From the NCBI GenBank assembly GCA_963718305.1, contig CAVQZG010000008.1:402110-466109 (forward strand): a stretch of DNA of 64,000 bases, given 5' to 3'. Under the pieces are notes generated by a model. It saw only the letters and a program-made list of their open reading frames with translations, did no database searches and had not been told where the DNA came from. How positions within the stretch are numbered: position 1 is the stretch's first letter; each line of letters begins with the position of its first letter. Below are positions 24,091 to 33,521 of the stretch, piece after piece. The DNA is from RYN-230 sp963718305. GTDB lineage: Bacteria; Actinomycetota; Actinomycetes; Streptosporangiales; Streptosporangiaceae. Both the position numbers and the translations under genes were made by a program.

Positions 24091-25749
24091 TCAGCCGAGC
24101 GGGACCTTGATGACGCGCGTCCCCCAGTTCCGGATCCTGGTCGTGGTCTGGCTCGATTTCGGCGGGATGTACTCGGTGGCCAGCCACGCGGAGTCCGACG
24201 TGCCGTCCGGGACCGCGAACGAGTAGTCACCCCAGCGCGGCGGGTTCGACGCGGCCCGGTTGTACGGCCCGGTCCCCCCTGCCGCGACGACCGCCGGCCC
24301 GAAGTTGCGCCCGCGGGCCTTCAGGGTGGCATAGGCAGCGCTCGGGAACCGCGCGCTGCTGGTCTGGGTGAAGATGACCGCTGCGTTCCCGGCTGCGTCC
24401 GGCTGGACCGCTGGGTAAATCTCGTATTTGCCAGCGGCGGCGATGTAGCCCTGGCGGACGATCGACGCACCAGCGATCCCGGCTGAGCCGAGCCTCGGCT
24501 TCACCTGGAACCAGGCGCCGCCCGCGCGCACCGAACTGTCGCCGGCCGGCTGCACTGCCGTCGTCAGCTCACCCCAGACCGTGCCGGCGACGAATTGGGT
24601 CTGCTGCATCCGGTCGTCGCCGGAGTCCAGCTTGCTCTTGGCACCCTTCTGCGGAGCCGGCGGCGGGATGGCGTACCCCTCGGAGTTGATGACAACGCTG
24701 GTCAGCGTCGGCATACCACCCAGGCCAACCTGGCCCCGGTTGGTCATGGCCCAGACACCGATGCGGTTGTCTCCGGTGCCACTGGGGTCCAGCGAGCTGA
24801 GGAAGTACTCGGCGTTCGGCCGCCCTGTGGACAGGGCGGGCTGCGGAGCCGCGGTGTCGGTCGTCAGATGGGGGAAGTTCACGACGTGCGGGCTCACGAC
24901 GCCGTTGACTAGGTCGGACTTGTCGATCGCCCACATCTCCGCGCCGTTGAACTGCGGCCCGAGGATCGAGAATTCGTCAGCGGTGACGTACAGGTTGGTC
25001 TGGTCGATCCCGATCCTCGGCTGGTCACCGAAACACGGGCAGCCATTCCCGGACGGGTCCGTCGTGTCGATCGAGTACTCATTCCACAGCCCGCGCGGGT
25101 CGGAGTTGTGCCGTACGGCGATGAGCAGGGATGACGCGGTGGACGAGTCGTTCAGGAACAGGATGGTCGCGAACCAGGTCTGGGTGCTGGGGTCGAACCA
25201 GCAGCGCGGGTCGCTGGTGAACTCCTTGCCGCCCACGTTGAACAGGTCGTTGATGTTGAAGGGCCCGCGCAGCGACTTCCCGGACGTGCGGTAGATGCGG
25301 TACGCGGAGTTGACCGGCTCGAGCACGAAGCCGTTGCCCTCGCACAGCCCCTGGTCCGGCGGTTCGAACATTTGCTCAAAGTTGGTGACCTGGCTGTCCC
25401 GGCTGCTGACGCCGTTGAAGTTGACCCGAGCAGAACTCGTGGCCGTGGCCGCCGCGACGGCCGCTGACGCCGGCGCGCCGGGCACCGCCTCCGCCGCCGA
25501 GAAATGGCCAGACGGCAGCCGGCGAGCCCCTCTGGAGACCACTCGCGGCACCGACGACACTCCGGCGGCCGGCTTGTGCCTGGGCACCAGCCGGGCCACC
25601 CCCGGTGTACCGGTGTAGTGCCTCACTGCGGGAGACGTGCTCCCCCCCGAAGCAGACGCTTGCGCTCCTGCAGGCATGAGCATTGCTGCCATTGTGGCCA
25701 GGCTCGCGGACACAGCCACGCCCAGCCAACCCACCCGGGTCAGGTTCAC
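24091..25749 (-). CDS. Secreted protein of unknown function
   Basis: A 552-residue exported protein with a clear signal peptide (MNLTRVGWLGVAVSASLATM followed by AMLMPAGAQA). After a linker, the body from residue about 110 is rich in beta strands with repeated Trp/Asp motifs (FDPSTQTWFATILFLND, GLWNEYSIDTTDPSG, GDNRIGVWAMTN, ARFPSAAYATLKA), suggestive of a beta-propeller such as sialidase-like folds. Asp-box motifs are not convincing, so no enzyme is assigned. GTG 25749 follows AAGGGGATCA and begins the signal peptide; a longer frame to 25806 is unlikely. Confidence 0.65.
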   Translation of the reverse strand: MNLTRVGWLGVAVSASLATMAAMLMPAGAQASASGGSTSPAVRHYTGTPGVARLVPRHKPAAGVSSVPRVVSRGARRLPSGHFSAAEAVPGAPASAAVAAATATSSARVNFNGVSSRDSQVTNFEQMFEPPDQGLCEGNGFVLEPVNSAYRIYRTSGKSLRGPFNINDLFNVGGKEFTSDPRCWFDPSTQTWFATILFLNDSSTASSLLIAVRHNSDPRGLWNEYSIDTTDPSGNGCPCFGDQPRIGIDQTNLYVTADEFSILGPQFNGAEMWAIDKSDLVNGVVSPHVVNFPHLTTDTAAPQPALSTGRPNAEYFLSSLDPSGTGDNRIGVWAMTNRGQVGLGGMPTLTSVVINSEGYAIPPPAPQKGAKSKLDSGDDRMQQTQFVAGTVWGELTTAVQPAGDSSVRAGGAWFQVKPRLGSAGIAGASIVRQGYIAAAGKYEIYPAVQPDAAGNAAVIFTQTSSARFPSAAYATLKARGRNFGPAVVAAGGTGPYNRAASNPPRWGDYSFAVPDGTSDSAWLATEYIPPKSSQTTTRIRNWGTRVIKVPLG

Positions 25750-26076
25750 CTGATCCCCCTTCGCCGAAGGCGTTCCCGCCCTAACCTCTTCCCCGCATCC
25801 GCACACCCTGGACCCCCGGTGTCACGGCCAGGTGAGGTTGCTCCGCTTTGGCGGATAGGGCTCGATAACCGGATAAGGCTATCGTTTTAATCTTGTTTTG
25901 GGCAGGCGCAGATCAGCTGCAGCGGCAGGTTTCCACGCGCCATAAAGCGGCTCGAATGCCATGGGCAACCGACTGCGGGCCCGGATTTCCGGCCGCCTTC
26001 CCGGCCCGCCGCGGTGACATAGGTGCGGCGACCCGCAGGAGGCTGCGCAGATTTCCGTCATGTCGCCGCCGCTGGC
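25750..26076. other. Intergenic region, 327 bp
   Basis: Lies between the start of the secreted-protein gene and the end of the LysR gene. It contains an A/T-richer patch near 25875-25905 that may be the promoter of the secreted protein. I see no small gene or hairpin. Confidence 0.5.
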
Positions 26077-26988
26077 TCAGGTTCTGGCGGCGTCGAGGGC
26101 GGCGATAAGGGCGGCGAGGTCACGGTGCCGGGCGTCGGCTCGCCAGATGGCCCAGGTCCGGCGCACGATGGGGTCGCCGGTGAGCGGATGCCAGACCATG
26201 CCGTCGGGCAAGGGCTGGGCCCAGCCGGGCGAGGCCAGGGCGAAAGCACGTCCGGTGGCGACCGCGGCGAGCTTGACCTCGGCGGTGACGGGCCGGTCGT
26301 TCTCGGGCACCGGGGCGGTGACGGTGATGCCGTGGCCGCGGAGGGTGGCGGTGACCTGGTCGTACCAGGCGGGGGTGTCGGAGCGGGCGAATCCGATCCA
26401 GTCGAGCCCGGCCAGCCGGTGCAGCGGCACCCCGGTTTGGCCCGCAAGCTCGTCGCCGCGGGCGGTCGCGAGGATGACTCCCATCGATTCCCGGACGGCG
26501 AGAACGGCGTCCAGGCTCGGGTCGGCAGGCCGGTCACGGACCAGGGCGACATCGAGATCACCGGCGTGCAGGGCGGCGAGCTGGGTGCCGCTGGATGAGT
26601 GCCGGACGTCCACCCTGGTGTCCGGGTAGATGTCGGCGAGCTGGGCCAGGGCGGCCGGGAGGATGTCGGGCGGGAACTCCAGCGGGACCCCGATCCGCAG
26701 CTGTCCTGCGGTCACGCTGGCGGCATTGCCGGTCAGGCTCGTGACGGCCGCCACCGCCCGGTCGTGATGCTCGATCAGGGACAGCGCCTCCCGGGCCAGC
26801 GCCTGCCCGGCCAGGGTGGGCCGGACACCGACGTGAGTGCGGGTGAGCAGCTGGGCACCGAGCTGGCGTTCGAGTGACTGCATCGTCTGTGACAGCGCGG
26901 ACTGGCTCACGTGCAGCCGCCGGGCGGCGGCCGACAAGCCCCCGTCCTCGACGACGGCGACGAAGGCCCGCAACTCCCTGATCTCCAC
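26077..26988 (-). CDS. LysR family transcriptional regulator
   Basis: A 303-residue protein. The N-terminal winged helix (residues 1-60) reads MEIRELRAFVAVVEDGGLSA, ARRLHVSQSALSQTMQSLE and QLGAQLLTRTHVGVRPT, the canonical LysR DNA-binding domain. Residues 90-295 form the periplasmic-binding-protein-like effector domain (LRIGVPLEFPPDILPAAL). It is divergent from the SDR gene at 27217 with about 230 bp between, the usual arrangement in which LysR activates its neighbour in response to the substrate. GTG start. Confidence 0.9.
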   Translation of the reverse strand: MEIRELRAFVAVVEDGGLSAAARRLHVSQSALSQTMQSLERQLGAQLLTRTHVGVRPTLAGQALAREALSLIEHHDRAVAAVTSLTGNAASVTAGQLRIGVPLEFPPDILPAALAQLADIYPDTRVDVRHSSSGTQLAALHAGDLDVALVRDRPADPSLDAVLAVRESMGVILATARGDELAGQTGVPLHRLAGLDWIGFARSDTPAWYDQVTATLRGHGITVTAPVPENDRPVTAEVKLAAVATGRAFALASPGWAQPLPDGMVWHPLTGDPIVRRTWAIWRADARHRDLAALIAALDAART

Positions 26989-27216
26989 GCTCCCATTGTC
27001 TGCTGGATGGCGCCCTGCCCGGGTGACAGCCCCGGCCCAGGGCAGAAGCCGCGCTTATGGCCGGTGCCCGCAATAGCGGCAGCCGACTGGCAATACCCGG
27101 CGGCGCGGAAGAGGTTGACCAGCGTGACAGGGGCCATCCACCGCAGGAGTGGCTCATCAGAACTACCGGCCGATCAGCTCGGCGGCCGGATGACCACACG
27201 AAGGAACAGGCTCATT

Positions 27217-27966
27217 ATGACGGCAAACCTCACTGGATCGGTCGCTCTGGTCACCGGCGGCAACAGCGGCATCGGCCGCGCCACTGCCGCTCGCCTGGCC
27301 AGCCTCGGCGCCCACGTCATCCTCACCGGGCGAGACCGCGCACGCGGCGAGCAGGCTGTGGCCGGGATCCGCGCCGACGGCGGCAAGGCCGACTTCATCG
27401 CCGCGGCTCTCTCCGGCGAGGCAAGTGCTCGTGATCTGGCCCGCGAGGCGATCGAACTGGGCGGCGGGCACGTGGACATCCTGGTCAACAGCGCCGGCGT
27501 CTTCCCGTTCGGTCCTACCGACTCCCACACCGAAGCTGACTTCAACGACGTCTACGACGTGAACGTGAAGGTGCCCTTCTTCCTGGTCGCCGAGCTGGCC
27601 CCGGCGATGGCCGCCCGCGGTAAGGGATCGATCATCAACGTCACGACCATGGTCGCCCAGTTCGGCCAGGCCGGGATGGCCCTCTACGGCTCCAGCAAGG
27701 CCGCCCTCGTCTTGCTCACCAAGGCCTGGGCCGCCGAGTACGGACCGTCCGGCGTCCGCGTCAACGCCGTCAGCCCCGGCCCCACCCGCACCGAGGGCAC
27801 CGCCCCCATGGGCGATGCCCTCGACCAGCTCGCCGCCACCACCCCGCACGGCCGCCCCGGCATGCCCGACGACATCGCGGCCGCCATCACCTTCCTGGCC
27901 ACCGACGACGCCGCCTACATCCACGGCGCCGTGCTGCCCGTCGACGGCGGCCGCATCGCCGTCTGA
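27217..27966 (+). CDS. SDR family oxidoreductase (probable LysR target)
   Basis: Classical short-chain dehydrogenase, 249 residues. Features are TGGNSGIGRATA (cofactor glycine motif), DILVNSAGVFPFG (NSAG), VTTMVAQFGQAGMALYGSSK (Tyr/Lys pair), VNAVSPGPTRTEG and a typical FLATDDAAYIHGAVLPVDGG end. It probably reduces a ketone or oxidises a secondary alcohol with NAD(P)H. ATG 27217 follows AAGGAACAGG; an in-frame upstream ATG at 27190 lacks such a site. The divergent LysR gene is the likely regulator. Confidence 0.87.
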   Translation: MTANLTGSVALVTGGNSGIGRATAARLASLGAHVILTGRDRARGEQAVAGIRADGGKADFIAAALSGEASARDLAREAIELGGGHVDILVNSAGVFPFGPTDSHTEADFNDVYDVNVKVPFFLVAELAPAMAARGKGSIINVTTMVAQFGQAGMALYGSSKAALVLLTKAWAAEYGPSGVRVNAVSPGPTRTEGTAPMGDALDQLAATTPHGRPGMPDDIAAAITFLATDDAAYIHGAVLPVDGGRIAV

Positions 27967-28167
27967 GCACCAGCACTCCGGCGTGAGCGGGCCCGCTCCA
28001 GCTGCATGGTTAGCGGGAGCAGGGGCGGGACTGTTCCGTTCCCGGCGTGCGAGCCCCCGCCAGGGGTTTCCGGCGGCATCGGCGTGCAGCCGGGCTTGTG
28101 CCCTGACGGGGGGCCGCAGCCGGAGCGATCCGGGCGTGCCTGGGCGCAGATCATTGCGCTCAGGCTC

Positions 28168-30382
28168 TTATCCCTGCTGGGCTGGGGTGCCTGCGGCAGC
28201 GAGCTCTCGCTCGGCGGGCTTGTGCGCGAGTCGTTGCCCCTCGATGTCGGGGTCGGGGATGTGCCTGGCGAACCATTGCGGGTGGTACCAGATTCTTGAC
28301 CCGATGATCGCCATGATGGCCGGCACGAGCGTGAGCCTTACGACGAAGGCGTCCAGGAAGACGCCGGCGGCGAAGCTGAAGCCGATGGCCTTGATGGTCG
28401 GGTCGCTGGTGAACATGAAGGCGACGAAGATGGAGAACATGATCAGCGCCGCCGCGGTGACCACGCGGGCCGACAGCCCGGTGCCGCGTTGCACCGCGCG
28501 GCGGGCGTCACCGTTGCTGGTGTAGTCCTCCTTGATCCGCGATACGACGAACATCTCGTAGTCGCTGGACAGGCCGAAGATGATCGCCAGCATGATGATC
28601 GGCAGGAAGCTGATCGTCTGCGCCGGGGTGATGCCGAGCAGGTGCTGGCCCCAGCCCCACTGGAACAGCGCGACCTGCGCGCCGAGCGCGGCGGCCATCG
28701 AGAGCAGGAAGCCCAGGATCGACGTGGCCGGCACCAGGATCGTCCGGAACGCGAACGTCAGCAGGATGAACGCCAGGCCGACCACGACGACCAGGAAGAT
28801 CGGCAGGGCGGCGGACAGCTTGGCCGAGACGTCGATGTTGGACGCTGTCGTGCCGCCAACCAGGATGCGCGCGCCGGTGCGGCCTTCGATCGCTGTCCGG
28901 TCGTCGCGGATGGTGTGCACGAGGGTGGCGGTGGCCGGGTCGCTCGGCCCGGACTGCGGGATCAGCTTGATCAGCGAGATGCCGTTTCGCGTGGTCACCG
29001 GGGTTACCTTGGCGACGTCGGGAAGCGTGGTGAGTTTCGCCGCGATCTGCTGGGTGTCCGCCGGGCTGCGGACGTCTTGGGCGACGATCAGCAGCGGGCC
29101 GTTGAAGCCGGCGCCGAAGCCTTCGGTGGTGAGGTCGTAGGCCTGGCGCTGGGTGTTGCCGGGAGGCTGCGAGGCCCCGCTGGGCAGGCCCAGGTGGATG
29201 GACAACGCCGGAATCGCGAGCACGCCGAGCACGGCGATCCCGCCGATCAGCATGAGCGCGCGGTGGCGCACGATGAACCGGGCCCATCTGGCGCCGGCGG
29301 GGCTGTCCGGGTCGGCGGCGCTGCGGCGGGCCACCCGCTCCGCGTGCGCGCCCAGCCGGGGCAGCCGGGTGAACCTGGCGACCTTGGGGCCGGCGAAACC
29401 CAGCATCGCCGGCAGCAGCGTCAGCGCGATCAGCAGCGCGACGGTGACCGATGCCGCGGCGGCCAGCCCCATGACGGTCAGGAACGGGATGCCCACTACG
29501 GTCAGGCCGCACAGCGCGATGATTACGGTGAGGGCGGCGAACACGACGGAGCTGCCGGCCGTGCCCATGGCCAGCGGCACCGACTCCTCCGGTGTCATGC
29601 CGTTGAGCAGGTTGGTCCGGTGCCTGGACAGGATGAACAGGCCGTAGTCGATGCCGCAGGAGAGCCCGAGCATCAGCGCGACCGTGGTCGACGCCGAGGC
29701 GATCGTCAGCACCGACGCGACGGCGGTGATGCCCATCAAAGTGGTGACCACGCCGATGATCGCGCCCAGGATGGGCATGCCCGCGGCCACGAAGGCGCCG
29801 AAGGTGATCATCAGGATTCCGAACGCGATGATCAGGCCGACCAGCTCGGGCACCTCGGAGATCACCGTGCGCCAGCCCGGATAGACGCTGCCGTTGTAGG
29901 CGATCTCCACGCCGTCGGCCTGCACCGGCTTCATCGCGTCGGTGACGGCGTTGAGGCTGGCGTCGGTCACGTTGGCCGCCTGTGCCGACCACTGCACCTG
30001 CCCGAGGGCGATCTTGCCGTTCTGGCGACACCAGGTGGCTCTGGAAGGGATTGGTGACCGCGGAGACCTGCGGAATCGACGTGAGCTTGGTCATGGCTGT
30101 CTCGATCGCCGCCTTGGCGGCCGGATCGGTGACCTTCGCGGTGCCGGGAGTGGTGGCGAAGACGATCGTGCTCTGGCCGCCGCTGAACGCCGGCAGCCTG
30201 GCGGACAGGACGGCCGCGGCGTTCTGCGACTCGGTGCCCGGGATGGTGAAGGTGTCGTTGGTCTTGCCACCGCTGGCGATGGCGATGGCGATGGCGGCGG
30301 TGGCCGCGGCCAGCCAGACCGCCAGGACCAGTCGCCGTCGCCGGAACGCGAAGCGGGCGAGTCGGTACAGATAGTTCGACAT
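28168..30382 (-). pseudogene. MMPL family RND-type transporter, one frameshift near 30030
   Basis: Two frames join into one inner-membrane lipid or drug exporter. The 5' part from ATG 30382 reads MSNYLYRLARFAFRRRRLVL, then a first TM helix, GGKTNDTFTIPGTESQNAA and VTNPFQSHLVS. After about 30030 the frame with QNGKIALGQVQWSAQAANVT continues through TM2-6 (GLIIAFGILMITFGAFVAAG), LMLGLSCGIDYGLFILSRHR, a second extracellular domain, and FLPIIMLAIIFGLSSDYEMF near the end, the paired proton-relay motifs of MMPL. One extra C near 30025-30031 explains the switch. The gene is divergent from a TetR gene across a four-unit operator array, as with drug-responsive exporters. Confidence 0.82.
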
Positions 30383-30431
30383 GAGGAGAGCTCCACAGCT
30401 GGAGTGCGGTACGGGCATCGGCTTCCGACGC

Positions 30432-30523
30432 TAGGCTATTCACTAGCCGCTCGTCAAGTGAATCGCTAGCCGTCCGTCTAGTGAATCACTTGCCGATCGA
30501 CTAGTGAGTCACTTGCCGGCAGC
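30432..30523. promoter_or_regulatory. Array of four 23-bp operator repeats between MMPL and TetR
   Basis: Units start at 30432, 30455, 30478 and 30501, exactly 23 bp apart. Units 2-4 carry imperfect palindromes CAAGTGAATCGCTAG, CTAGTGAATCACTTG and CTAGTGAGTCACTTG, each followed by CCG. Unit 1 keeps only the right half (TTCACTAGCCG). The array fills the space between divergent starts, so it is the likely binding site of the adjacent TetR protein and controls both genes. Confidence 0.8.
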
Positions 30524-30564
30524 TTGTATGCTGGGATGCGGGTCACCGAATGAGGAGCACATCT

Positions 30565-31137
30565 ATGGCGACGCCGGTCAGGGGTATGTCCACCCGTGCA
30601 GTGCAGGCCGAGCGGACCAGGCAGCAGATCCTGGAGACCGCGCAGCGGCTGTTTGCCGACCTTGGCTACGACGCCACCTCGCTGCAGCTGATCGCCGACG
30701 AGATGGGGTTGACCAAGGCCGCCGTCTACTACCACTTCCGCGCCAAGAGCGACATCCTGCACGCGGCAATGCTGCCCGGAATCCAGCGGCTCGAGGCTCT
30801 CCTGGATGAAGCAGCCGGGATCCGCGGGCGGCGTGCCCGGATCGAGCACCTGGTGAACGGCTTCGTCGACTTCCTGGTCCAGAACCGCCAGTACGCGGCG
30901 ATGGCGTCCACCGACCCGGCCGCGAAGCGGAACAAGATGGACTACGAGGCGATGACGCTGCGCCAGCGTGCCCTCACCCTGCTGTTCGGTGATAACCCCA
31001 CCGGCGCCGATCGGCTCGCCTTCGGCGTCCTGTTCTTCATCCCGGAGTACCTGCCCGAACTGGCCGACCTGACCGACGAGGAACTGCGCGAAGCCCTGCA
31101 GGCGACGATCCTGCGCATGTTGCGGGTCCCGTCCTGA
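30565..31137 (+). CDS. TetR family transcriptional repressor of the MMPL exporter
   Basis: A 190-residue regulator. The HTH is at residues about 15-60 (RTRQQILETAQRLFADLGYD, then SLQLIADEMGLTKAAVYYHF). The all-helical C-terminal ligand domain (IEHLVNGFVDFLVQNRQYAA, FGVLFFIPEYLPELADLTD) resembles TetR_C repressors of exporters. ATG 30565 has GAGGAG eight bases before it. It is divergent from the MMPL gene with a 23-bp-repeat operator array between, so autoregulation and ligand-induced export are the expected circuit. The exporter itself is frameshifted in this sequence. Confidence 0.88.
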   Translation: MATPVRGMSTRAVQAERTRQQILETAQRLFADLGYDATSLQLIADEMGLTKAAVYYHFRAKSDILHAAMLPGIQRLEALLDEAAGIRGRRARIEHLVNGFVDFLVQNRQYAAMASTDPAAKRNKMDYEAMTLRQRALTLLFGDNPTGADRLAFGVLFFIPEYLPELADLTDEELREALQATILRMLRVPS

Positions 31138-31187
31138 CCCTAGGGGCGGTAGTGCGGGCGCCCGGTGCCGGGTGCCAGGGTGCCTGC

Positions 31188-31562
31188 ATGAGCAATCGAC
31201 TGACGGGAATCACCATCGACTGCGCGGATCCAGCGCGGCTGGCGTCCTTCTGGAGCGCGCTGCTGGACCGGGCGATGACCGGGGAGCACGGCAACGATGC
31301 CGGATGGGCCACCGTCGGCTCACGTCTGGATGACCGGCCGCGGCTGACGTTCCAGCGAGTGGCAGAGCCGAAGGCCGCAAAGGTCCGCATCCACCTCGAT
31401 GTCCAGGTCGACGACATCGGGACGGCCCGCAGGCAAGTCGAGCGTCTGGGTGGCCGCTGGTCCGGCGAGCGGCACGACTACGACGAGGGGGTCGTCATGG
31501 TCATGCACGATCCCGAGGGGCATGAGTTCTGCCTTGTCCAGTACTACAGTGAAAGGCGATAG
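31188..31562 (+). CDS. VOC family (glyoxalase-like) protein
   Basis: A 124-residue single VOC-domain protein: LTGITIDCADPARLASFWSA, RLTFQRVAEPKAAKVRIHLD, and VMHDPEGHEFCLVQY, a Glyoxalase_6-type pattern. The His/Glu positions (HLDVQVDD, GHEFCLV) could bind a metal. Role unknown. It follows the TetR gene by 50 bp on the same strand, and a PPOX-type gene converges with it. Confidence 0.78.
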   Translation: MSNRLTGITIDCADPARLASFWSALLDRAMTGEHGNDAGWATVGSRLDDRPRLTFQRVAEPKAAKVRIHLDVQVDDIGTARRQVERLGGRWSGERHDYDEGVVMVMHDPEGHEFCLVQYYSERR

Positions 31563-31588
31563 CCGAGGGGGGTCAAAGGATTGGGTAG

Positions 31589-32011
31589 TTAGTCCATACC
31601 CCAGCTCGTCCAACTCGAGGGCGGCCCGTCCGGTGTGATGGCCAGCAGAACCCGCCCCTCCGCCGTCAGTGCCCGCAGATGCTCATTATCGTCCAGCACG
31701 GCCATCCCGTGCTTTTCCCGGATAGCACGGAAGCGGGACAACTCCTTGGCGAGATCATCGCGGATCTCGACGGTGGCCGGAACCAGCACGGCGCGAAAGC
31801 CGGTTGGATCGTCGATAAGCAGCTGCGCCCGCGGGTCCCGGCGGAAAATGGCGTACTTCACCCGGTCTCGCGTGGTCGAGACGTAGAAGCGCTGGCCATC
31901 CCAGTAGAACCAGTTGGGGCTCAGGTGCGGGCGCCCATCGCGGCGGATCCCGGCGACGATGACGTTACGCGGCTCGGCGAGGAACGCCTCGATCTTGTCG
32001 GTAGATGCCAT
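31589..32011 (-). CDS. PPOX class F420-dependent oxidoreductase
   Basis: A 140-residue split-barrel flavin/F420-binding protein: the N-terminal FLAEPRNVIVAGIRRDGRPH, the strand pair LSPNWFYWDGQRFYVSTTRD, RVKYAIFRRDPRAQLLIDDP, and a regular end. Members of this class reduce quinones, biliverdin or other electrophiles with F420H2 in actinomycetes. The substrate is not identifiable. It converges on the VOC gene, with 26 bp between the stops. Confidence 0.85.
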   Translation of the reverse strand: MASTDKIEAFLAEPRNVIVAGIRRDGRPHLSPNWFYWDGQRFYVSTTRDRVKYAIFRRDPRAQLLIDDPTGFRAVLVPATVEIRDDLAKELSRFRAIREKHGMAVLDDNEHLRALTAEGRVLLAITPDGPPSSWTSWGMD

Positions 32012-32237
32012 CCGCTCACGCTATCGGGACCGCTGGTCCGGCCAGCGGACGCGCTGGCCCCCAGGGCGGCATTTCAAGGCGTCAGGCCAAGAATTGCTGA
32101 GGACGGAAGCGTCCGGTTAGGAGTTCACCCCGGTTACATTTCCCGCGATGTCTGTGACGCAGCGACCTTTGGACAAATCGACCAGCACGAGGGTGGTGGA
32201 CCTGCCTCTGTCGGCGAGGGCAAGTTAGGGTCTCTTC

Positions 32238-32882
32238 GTGGATGCCAAGACCGGCGAGCTCAGGGCTGCGCATGACGTCCTGGCCGAGTTTTACGCTGAC
32301 CGCCTGGCTGGGGCTTTGGACCGGATGCCGGCCGAGCGGGCGGTGCTGGGCCTGTTCTGTGACCTGACGCTGGCCGCGGGCCTGGGCACCGCGGTGGGGG
32401 ATATCGGCTGCGGGACGGGGCGGCTTGCGCCCTGGCTGGCCGCCAGCGGCCTGTCCCCACGGGGGATCGACCTGTCACCGGAGATGATCCGGGTAGCCCG
32501 CCGTGACCAGCCCGGCTTCGGTTTCGGCGTGGCCGACTTGCGTGCACTGCCCTTCGGGGATGCCTCGCTGGCCGGCGTGGTCTGCTGGTACTCCCTCATG
32601 TACCTCGCGCCGCTGGACAGGCCGACGGCCTTCGGCGAGCTGGCCCGCGTGGTCAAGCCGGGAGGCTATCTGGTGACTGCGTTCAAGGCCGGTGACAGCC
32701 AGGTCCGGCGCGGGGGGCGCAGCACCGGCCTGGGTGTTGGATTCGATGTCTACTGGCTGTCGCCCGGCGAGATGGAGCACCGGGCGGCCGATGCTGGCTT
32801 TGCGACCGTGTTTTGGGGCGGGCGCCCCGCCGAAGGCCACGAGGGTTCCCCGCAGGGATACCTGCTCGCCCGCAGGTCCTGA
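32238..32882 (+). CDS. Class I SAM-dependent methyltransferase
   Basis: A 214-residue methyltransferase with motif I GDIGCGTGRLAPWLAASG, the acidic IDLSPEMIRVARRD strand end, and the Methyltransf_11 middle (ALPFGDASLAGVVCWYSLMY). Product formation is implied by LARVVKPGGYLVTAFKAGD. The C-terminus reads PQGYLLARRS. The substrate is unknown. The GTG start lies ten bases after a short 26-codon frame that I do not count as a gene. The gene is followed 12 bp later by a 5'-truncated NTF2-like remnant. Confidence 0.84.
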   Translation: MDAKTGELRAAHDVLAEFYADRLAGALDRMPAERAVLGLFCDLTLAAGLGTAVGDIGCGTGRLAPWLAASGLSPRGIDLSPEMIRVARRDQPGFGFGVADLRALPFGDASLAGVVCWYSLMYLAPLDRPTAFGELARVVKPGGYLVTAFKAGDSQVRRGGRSTGLGVGFDVYWLSPGEMEHRAADAGFATVFWGGRPAEGHEGSPQGYLLARRS

Positions 32883-32894
32883 ATCACCGCAGGA

Positions 32895-33242
32895 ATGTTT
32901 GCCTGCCTCTGCTCTGCCCGCGTTGCGCGCGTGGCCGCGGCGGGTGTCTTGCGTGGCTGGCCCAGCCGGACGATGCCAGGGCGAGGGGTGGACGCAGTCG
33001 TGCAGAACCTGTTCAGGAAGCTCGCGACGGAATGGGATGGCTTCACGGCCCATCCTGGGGAGTTCCACGATGCGGGCTCTGTGGTCGTGGTCGAGGCACG
33101 CGACACCGGAACCTACAAGCAGACCGGCAAGAAACCCAACGCGCAGGTCTGCCACATCTGGAAGATACGCGACGGCAAAATCATGAGCTTCCGGCAATAC
33201 ACGGACACGGCGCAATGGCAGGACGTGGAGGGCGCACGTTAG
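32895..33242 (+). pseudogene. 5'-truncated NTF2/SnoaL-like protein
   Basis: From about residue 30 the frame reads GVDAVVQNLFRKLATEWDGF, then EFHDAGSVVVVEARDTGTYK and CHIWKIRDGKIMSFRQYTDT, the second half of a SnoaL-like ketosteroid-isomerase-fold protein. The first 45-50 family residues are missing; in their place is an unrelated Ala/Arg-rich leader. The ATG at 32895 is therefore probably not a real start of a working protein. It lies directly after the methyltransferase gene and before an exporter. Confidence 0.6.
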
Positions 33243-33521
33243 GCAAACCGGGAAGCAGCCCTTCACAGCCCTTTGAACCGGCGGAAGGCTCCCAACGCCT
33301 CGCCAGCGGCAGAACCGGACGTTCGCCTGGTGGACTGCAGCGCATACTTGTACGAGCCTGCTGGGTCACTGCGGCGCGGGCTGCGCAAGCTGCAGACTGC
33401 ATGTCGCGCTCACCGAGCCGCCTAATTGTGTCTGAGGGCGCTAAGCCGGGCCGTTGGCGTGGCCGCCCGTTCCGCACACGGCCGCCGGGGGTTTCAGGTG
33501 CCGCCAGGAAGGGTGCAGTTG

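Noticed and set aside
28489..30057. A 522-codon plus-strand frame across the MMPL gene
   Set aside because: Composition is Gly/Asp/Arg/Gln-rich background; the minus strand carries clear MMPL motifs.
32151..32228. A 26-codon frame (MSVTQRPLDK onward) just before the methyltransferase
   Set aside because: No ribosome site of note and no known leader-peptide features; too short to support.
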